In this document: positions 58,583 to 64,000 of the stretch, piece after piece
Layout: the number at the start of each line of letters is the position of its first letter
Position numbering within the stretch: position 1 is the first letter of the stretch
Assembly: GCF_000715075.1 (NCBI RefSeq)
Contig: NC_134089.1
Location: 71,840,697 to 71,904,696, forward strand
Reading direction: 5' to 3'
DNA: 64,000 nt
From: Nicotiana tabacum
Taxonomy: Eukaryota > Streptophyta > Magnoliopsida > Solanales > Solanaceae
The notes under the pieces: model-generated
What the model saw: only the letters and a program-made list of their open reading frames with translations
Told to the model about the DNA's origin: nothing
Databases searched by the model: none
Program-made: the position numbers and the translations under genes

Positions 58583-59649
58583 GTCTGTCCGAAGTACATT
58601 CGGGAGTCTGCGGACCACATATGAGCGGATATGTGTTGGCGAAGAAAATTCTCCGAGCAGGTTATTATTGGATCACCATGGAGCGAGATTGTATTAGTTT
58701 TGTGCGCAAATGTCATCAGTGCCAGATACACGGAGATTTGATTCATTCTCCACCATCGGAATTGCACACAATGTCAACACTATGGCCCTTCGTTGCTTGG
58801 GGCATGAATGTCATTGGACCCATTGAGCGAGCTGCATCCAACGGGCACAGGTTCATTCTGGTAGCCATTGATTATTTCACCAAGTGGGTTGAGGCTAAAA
58901 CTTTCAAGTTAGTAACCAAGAAAGCAGTGGTTGATTTTGTTCACTCAAGTATCATCTGTCGATTTAGAATCCCAAAGGTGATCATCATGGATAATGGTGC
59001 TAATCTTAACAGTAATTTGATGAAAGAGGTATGTCAACAGTTTAAGATTACACATCGCAATTCCACCCCATATCGTCCTAAGGCGAATGGAGCAGTCGAG
59101 GCAGCCAACAAAAACATAAAGAAGATACTTCGGAAAATGGTAGAAGGTTCCAGGCAATGGAATGAAAAATTACCATTTGCGTTGCTGGGTTATCGCACTA
59201 CTGTCCGTACTTCAGTAGGTACAACTCCTTATTTGTTGGTATATGGTACTGAAGCAGTGATACCTTCGGAAGTTGAAATCCCATCCCTTCGGATTATCGC
59301 TGAGGCTGAGATTGATGATGATGAGTAGGTCAAAACCCGTTTGGAGCAGTTGAGTTTGATTGATGAAAAAAGATTGGCAGCAGTGTGTCATGACCAGTTA
59401 TATCAAAAGAGAATGGCAAGAGCATACAACAAAAAGGTGCATCCACGGAAGTTTGAAGTGGGTCAGCAAGTGTTGAAACGTATCCTTCCACATCAGGTTG
59501 AAGTATAAAGCAAGTTCGCCCCGAATTGGCAAGGACCATTCATTGTGACCAGAGTATTGTCCAATGGTGCTTTATGTATAACAGATATCGAAGGAAAATG
59601 CATAGACGTGGCTATCAATTCTGATGCAGTCAAGAGATATTATGTATGA
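58583..59649 (+). pseudogene. Ogre integrase, broken
   Basis: Inserts the DNA copy into the genome. A frameshift near 58583 separates it from RNase H. The HHCC zinc-binding domain comes first (ends CHQCQ, about 58720), then the DDE core. At the first catalytic position (58807) the codon is AAT, giving MNVIGP where MDVIGP is expected; the second (MDNGANLN) and the glutamate (NGAVEAANKN) are present. After the core, a GPFIV...GALC-type carboxy-terminal domain runs to the stop at 59647. Internal stops at 59326 and 59506. Confidence 0.87.
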
Positions 59650-59857
59650 TTTCTTTGGTATAATTGTTGATTGTTTGTATTTGGCATTGTTTCGAAGATT
59701 GGAATGACGAAGGCAATTTGTTCTGCTATCTAAACACTTTACCCTTTGTTCCCCCTTTTGAGCCTTATTTTTTTTCCATACCCCTATTTTGGAATCAATA
59801 ATGAAAAGAAAAGAAAAAGTGAAAAGAGAAAGTATAACAACAAGGAAATTCAGATGT

Positions 59858-59914
59858 GAACTACGTTTGACCTGATTCCTGTTAAGGATACGTAGGCAGC
59901 CTCACGGCTCGATC
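59858..59914 (+). repeat. Recurrent Ogre boundary motif, copy C
   Basis: gaactacg...cctgattc...ggatacgtaggcagcctc...ggctcgatc. Lies about 200 bases after the integrase stop. Confidence 0.8.
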
Positions 59915-60119
59915 ATATTATATCAAAATAAAAATCAAAAATCCCCAAGCAAGAAATTGGGGCAGAAGTTGTGATTGTGGTAAGAGATCAGATTCCAAAA
60001 GTTGTAATTTTGACCCATTTAAGTTGCTTTGAGCCTTTTTGATACCCTTTTCTTTCCAAACATATCCAAAGAGCCCACATTGTCGTCCAAAGAAAGACCT
60101 CCCGATCAGTCTTCGAGAG

Positions 60120-60365
60120 ATGCCAAGTCAAGCAAGTAAAGAGTATTCATATCAGGGGCAACACTCCGGTTTAAGCAAGAGAAATCAAAAAATGTGAGAG
60201 TCTTATTAGTGAAAACTCTCATGGACACCATGAGGCAACGAAAGCTGAGAGAAAGTAAAAATGAGAGAGTCTTATTGGTGAAAACCTTCACGGGCACCAT
60301 GAGGCGACAAAGAATTGAGGAATGAACAAATGAGAGAGGTTTGTCGGTGAAAACCTTCAAGGCAC
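60120..60365. repeat. ~70-bp tandem repeat in the Ogre 3' spacer
   Basis: Three imperfect copies built on agtcttattggtgaaaacc and gggcaccatgaggcgac. Confidence 0.7.
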
Positions 60366-61104
60366 TGCAAGCCGAACAAGGTCGCTAAGCTGGCAGAAAG
60401 TAAACATCGGGTTGCGGAGATCTTGGAGCACAAAGTAAAACAATTGGAAAAGTGATTGGTTAAATAGACTGGGTTGATTAATCCAAAATGCATACCATGA
60501 TTATTGGTGTCAGTTACTCCACTCAGATAAGTTTCTTTTTCTCTCTCCAATAGTCATCCAAATTTGGATTTTCTTCTTTATTCTTAATTCTCAAAATCGT
60601 CGCATTTCATTGCTGTTAATTTTACTCCTCTAAAGCTCTTCCAAGGTTAGCCTTGTTTCAACAAATAAGAAGGAATTTCAAAGTTTACTACCAGTTTCAA
60701 AATTGCACAAAGCAAAATGCGGTTAGGACATGCCAGGGATAGTGTGATGAAAAGTGGGATATAGAGTGTAAGCAAAAGTTAAATCGGTGAAATGGTTCAG
60801 TAATGACGCAGGAAATGCAGAGGTTAGAAATGAAAAACAACGGTTGGGGTGTAGAGCACTCAGATCATCTAGGGTCCTGGGGTTAAGGATAAATCAGAAG
60901 GTCAAACAATTCTCGACCAACTCAAGGCAGCCAGTCAAAGCAAAGCATGGCAAAGGAAGAACCACCTTCAGCAAGAATGCCACAACTAACCACCACGTTT
61001 TAAACTAACAAGATTCTTCTTTGATTTGAAACAGGGCAAAAATTTCATTTGTTTCGGAGAAATCCTACGTGAAGAAAGAGCAAGTACCAAACAGGTTTGA
61101 TTGC

Positions 61105-61545
61105 AAAGTTCTCAGGACCCTCATGGAAAATGGGACTTAGTTTAAAATTCAAAATAATCATGAGTAGCAGAATCTAGCATAAATGTACCCCAAAGGAATA
61201 TAAGTAGAACTTCGAAGTTTGCATGCTTGAGGTAGGATTCACTAGAAATTTTCAGGACCCTCCTGAATAATGGGACCTAGCTTTAAGAATTCCATTAGAT
61301 AACAAGATTTAGCGTAAGTTCTACTGTAAAGGAGTATAATTTAGCCCTAAAAATGTCACTCTTAAGATAAAACTTGATTTTGCTTTTCAGGACCCTCCTG
61401 GATAATGGGATGAGTTTTAAGTCTGTCTTAGATAACAAGATTCAGCAGAAGTCATACCTTTAGAAGATATAATGTAGCTTTGAAACATGCATTTTACTAG
61501 AAGTTTTCAGGACCCTCCTGGATAATGAGATCTAGCTTTCAAATT
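61105..61545. repeat. ~120-140-bp spaced repeat in the Ogre 3' spacer
   Basis: Four copies of a block centred on ttttcaggaccctcctggat plus aatgggacctagcttt, followed by tagataacaagattcagc-type words. Confidence 0.7.
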
Positions 61546-61699
61546 CTTATAGATATTTGGTAGCATGATTCAATCAACACTCATGGATATGTCCGACTAC
61601 CAAACTGGGGCAGAAAATTTTCTTTTGTTTTGTCTATTTTGTGGAAGTCAGGTGCCCATCTGAAGAGCAGGGAAGGACAACACTAGTTTCAAAGAATAG

Positions 61700-62400
61700 A
61701 AAGCAGTTCATACCCAAGCAATTAGGAACCCGCCTGGAGAAACAAGGGAGGACAAGTCAAAGAAAAGTTGTTTCAAGAAGAAGACAGTTCAAGTCAAGCA
61801 ATCAGGAGCCCACCTGGAGAGCAAAGGAATACAATTCAAGCTTCAGCAATCAGGCGCCCACCTGGAAAGCAAGGGAATACACTTCAAGTTTTGGCAATCA
61901 GGCGCCGACCTGGAGAGCAAGGGAATACAATTCAAGTTTTGGCAATCAGGCGCCCACCTGGAGAGCAAGGGAATACAATTCAAGTTTTGGCAATCAGGCG
62001 CCCACCTGGAGAGCAAGGGAATACAGTTCAAGTATTGGTAATCAGGAGCCCACCTGAAGAACGAAGGGAAGCAGCAAGTCAAGTGTTGGTAATCAGGAGT
62101 CCATCTGAAGAATGAAGGGAAGCAGTTCAAGTTTCGAGGAAAAGCAGTGCAAGTATTGGCAATCAGGAGCCCACCCGGAGAACGAAGGGAAGCAACAAAG
62201 TTCAAAGGAGTTCAGCAATCAGGAACCCACCTGAAAAACGAAGGGAAGCAGTTCAAGTTTCGAGGAAAAATAGAGCAAGTGTTGGTAATCAGGAGCTCAC
62301 CTAGAGAACGAAGGGAAGAAACAAGGTTCAAAGGAAGACAACAATCAGGAGCCCACTTGAAGAACAAAGGGAAAGCATCTCAGAATGCAATTCAAGTCAG
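61700..62400. repeat. 48-bp tandem repeat in the Ogre 3' spacer
   Basis: The regular part (about 61798-62040) has five to six copies of a 48-bp unit, caatcaggcgcccacctgga plus gagcaagggaatacaattcaagttttgg. More divergent, longer copies (aggagcccacctgaagaacg) lie on both sides. Because 48 is divisible by three, it gives repeated open frames on both strands; no protein is implied. Confidence 0.85.
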
Positions 62401-62619
62401 CAACAAAGGAATCTCGCTCAGAGAGTACAAGTCAGGAGGGCAGCAGAAATTGCAAGTTCAAGTTTGAAGATATAGATAGGATTCTTGTAATTCGTATATC
62501 ATAGTTTAGTCTGACTTCTTTTATTTTGTCACGGTGTAATAGGGAGTTCAGTAAGCAGAAACAGCAGCAATAGCAACAAAATCGCAGTTCTTCGGTAGTG
62601 CCAGCTACCAAAACTTCTT

Positions 62620-62692
62620 GAACTACATGCGACCTGATTCCCCTATAACCCGGGATATGTAGGTTGTCCAAAACCAAGACTCGGTTGCACCC
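62620..62692 (+). repeat. Recurrent Ogre boundary motif, copy D
   Basis: gaactaca...cctgattc...gggatatgtaggttgtcc...ctcggttgcacc, the most diverged copy, just upstream of the 3' LTR. Confidence 0.65.
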
Positions 62693-62801
62693 TTTCTCTT
62701 TTCTCTTATCCTTATTTCTTCCCTTTTGAATAAAAATATGTTCAAAAATTAGTCACATGGCTCACCTTATCTTTACTTGAAAACTCTTCATGTTTCCAAG
62801 C

Positions 62802-62810
62802 AAAGAGAGG
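62802..62810 (+). other. Polypurine tract
   Basis: aaagagagg followed by cagc and the LTR start; primes plus-strand DNA synthesis in LTR elements. Confidence 0.55.
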
Positions 62811-62814
62811 CAGC

Positions 62815-64000
62815 TGTGAGCACCTAATTTTTGACAATATTTAATTTTTTATCACTTCTTCTATGTAAATATTTTAGGGGTTTTAACTTACAATTTTTAG
62901 ATTTGTTACACTTTTTATTATAGGGTAAAAATACAAAATTTTAAAAGGTGAATTATTACTATTAATATTATTTTATTTTTATTTTTATTTTAAAATAATA
63001 AAAAAATTCCGAAAAATATTTTTTTTTAATTTTCAAGAGTGATTTAAAAAATAAGAAAAAGGAAAATATTGAATAAAAAAATAAAAGTAAAAGTAGGTGG
63101 AATTCTCTTTTAAAAAGTAAAAGAAAGTAGAAAATTAAAAAAAATTAAAGTAAAGTTTTGTGGAAATTTAAAAAAAAATAAAAAGTAAAAGAAAGTTGGA
63201 ATTAAAAAATAAATATAAAGGTATCTAAAAATTAAAAAAATTAAAGTAAAAGAAAGTAGCATTTTTAAAAGAAAAGCAAAAGAAAGTGGATTGTTTTTTT
63301 AAGAAAAGTTAAATAAGTGGAGTTCTCTTTTAAAAAGTAAAAAAAAGTGGGATTTAAATAAGATAATAGTAATTAAAGTTGGAATTTAAATAATAAAAGT
63401 AAAGAAATGTGGGATTTATTTTATTAATAAAAGCAATTTGTAAGTGGAATTTCTTTTAATTAAAAAATAATAAAATAATAGAATATTTTTTAAAAAAAAA
63501 TCTGAAAAATCTCGAAAATTTTGCTATAAATAGAAGAGAAAATTTGAGAAGAAGAAAAAAAGAAGAAAAGAAGAGAGGGTGAGGAGAGAAATTTAGGTTG
63601 AAAGTTTTCATTAAATTTTTCTTTCAACATTTTGGGCCTTGAATCTTGGGTTTGAAGAAGAGTTGATAGAGATTTTGTTGTTGCTGCTGTATTGTCCCTA
63701 CAACTTTCAGATTTTATTCATTTGAATTCACTCTCTTGTAGGTATGTAATTCAAGCTTGAGTTAAAAAATGTCGGAGCATCTTTATTGAAGCAGAAGCAA
63801 ATTGATTTGGTTCTTTTGATAAAGTTTCTTTTGTATTGGATCTGCTCGCATGAATGATGTTTGTTTGATTGAGTGAATTGAGATTTGCAAATGTTAACGT
63901 TATTTTAGTATGTACATGACTTTATCTAGTTTTTGTTTTATTTTTATTTTTATTTTTTACTTTTATTTTTTTATTTTTTTGGCTCATGACTTGTAACCAG
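62815..64000 (+). mobile_element. 3' LTR of the Ogre element, cut by the window end
   Basis: Starts tgtgagcacctaatttttg exactly as the 5' LTR and aligns with its first ~1.2 kb, with scattered substitutions and small length differences in the A-rich runs. Confidence 0.9.
63525..63532 (+). promoter_or_regulatory. TATA box in the 3' LTR
   Basis: tataaata, equivalent to that at 46991 in the 5' LTR. Confidence 0.65.

Larger units (their letters stand above)
59650..62814 (+). other. Ogre 3' spacer, repeat-rich, non-coding
   Basis: About 3.2 kb between integrase and 3' LTR. Holds two copies of the boundary motif and three families of tandem repeats. Open frames such as 61641-62057 and 60787-61008 have no domain and follow repeat periodicity. 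Confidence 0.75.
46283..64000 (+). mobile_element. Ogre-type (Ty3/gypsy, Tat lineage) retrotransposon, continues past the window
   Basis: Both LTR starts are visible (46283 and 62815), giving an internal region of about 14.05 kb and a predicted full length near 19 kb. Order: LTR, primer site, leader, ORF1, gag, protease, intron, RT/RNase H, integrase, long repeat-rich 3' spacer, polypurine tract, LTR. Extra ORF1, an intron between protease and RT, and great length are the hallmarks of Ogre elements. It is inserted in the Tekay-type LTR; the expected 5-bp duplication would be ctaag, with the right copy outside the window. All coding regions are damaged. Confidence 0.92.

Noticed and set aside
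49901..59649. The cluster of large neighbouring frames as a possible new defence or metabolic system
   Set aside because: Order and motifs (zinc knuckle, protease, RT, RNase H, DDE integrase between LTRs) identify a retrotransposon.
61700..62400. CRISPR-like appearance of regularly spaced repeats
   Set aside because: Units are directly contiguous and diverged, without unique spacers or cas genes, in plant nuclear DNA.
61641..62467. Open frames with repeated RRPPGEQGNT-like peptides
   Set aside because: Periodicity of the 48-bp repeat in the non-coding Ogre 3' spacer; no domain and no start context.

Overview
The window is plant nuclear DNA, most likely from a Solanaceae genome; Nicotiana would fit, but I cannot fix the genus by eye. 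It is AT-rich and packed with nested transposable elements. The plant and family call rests on Ogre/Tat, Tekay-like and Athila-like LTR elements, an RTE LINE ending in the (TTG)n tail seen in Solanaceae copies, a tRNA-derived SINE, and one host gene with plant intron structure. I found no bacterial, organellar or viral operon structure.

There is one intact host gene. On the minus strand, four coding exons between 34,209 and 28,142 encode a complete 949-residue beta subunit of the COPI coatomer, with an intron in the 5' leader and a CT-rich leader exon near 35.1-35.3 kb. Its last intron carries a 5'-truncated RTE LINE flanked by a 61-bp direct repeat. One isolated exon-like stretch (26,824 down to 26,714) lies downstream on the same strand and is unassigned.

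Left of the gene (1-26.1 kb), in order: the 3' part of a large Ogre-like LTR; a Tekay-like LTR fragment; a Helitron-like 3' end; a MITE (non-autonomous DNA transposon) containing a second MITE and a SINE; a Copia-like LTR; a broken Tekay-like gag-protease region; a nearly complete but dead RTE LINE (10-bp target duplication); a 4.25-kb hAT transposon with perfect 8-bp target duplications, a frameshifted transposase and a 51-bp minisatellite; a second Helitron-like 3' end; a second copy of the MITE family; and a 970-bp MULE-type element with 9-bp target duplications built mostly of ~44/88-bp tandem repeats.

Right of the gene (35.6-64 kb) is a nested stack. An Athila-like fragment is followed by a CACTA element. 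A Tekay-type LTR interrupts the CACTA element and is itself split by a 4,654-bp solo Ogre-type LTR (TSD AATAC). A long Ogre element then begins at 46,283. Both its LTR starts (46,283 and 62,815) are inside the window. It encodes an extra 5' ORF1, gag, protease, reverse transcriptase/RNase H and integrase, with an intron between protease and RT whose splicing keeps the frame. The copy is dead: 18 in-frame stops, three frameshifts and altered residues at three enzyme active sites. A motif of about 60-70 bp recurs four times at its coding-block boundaries; this is the pattern I would look at first. I did not find a convincing new multi-gene system.
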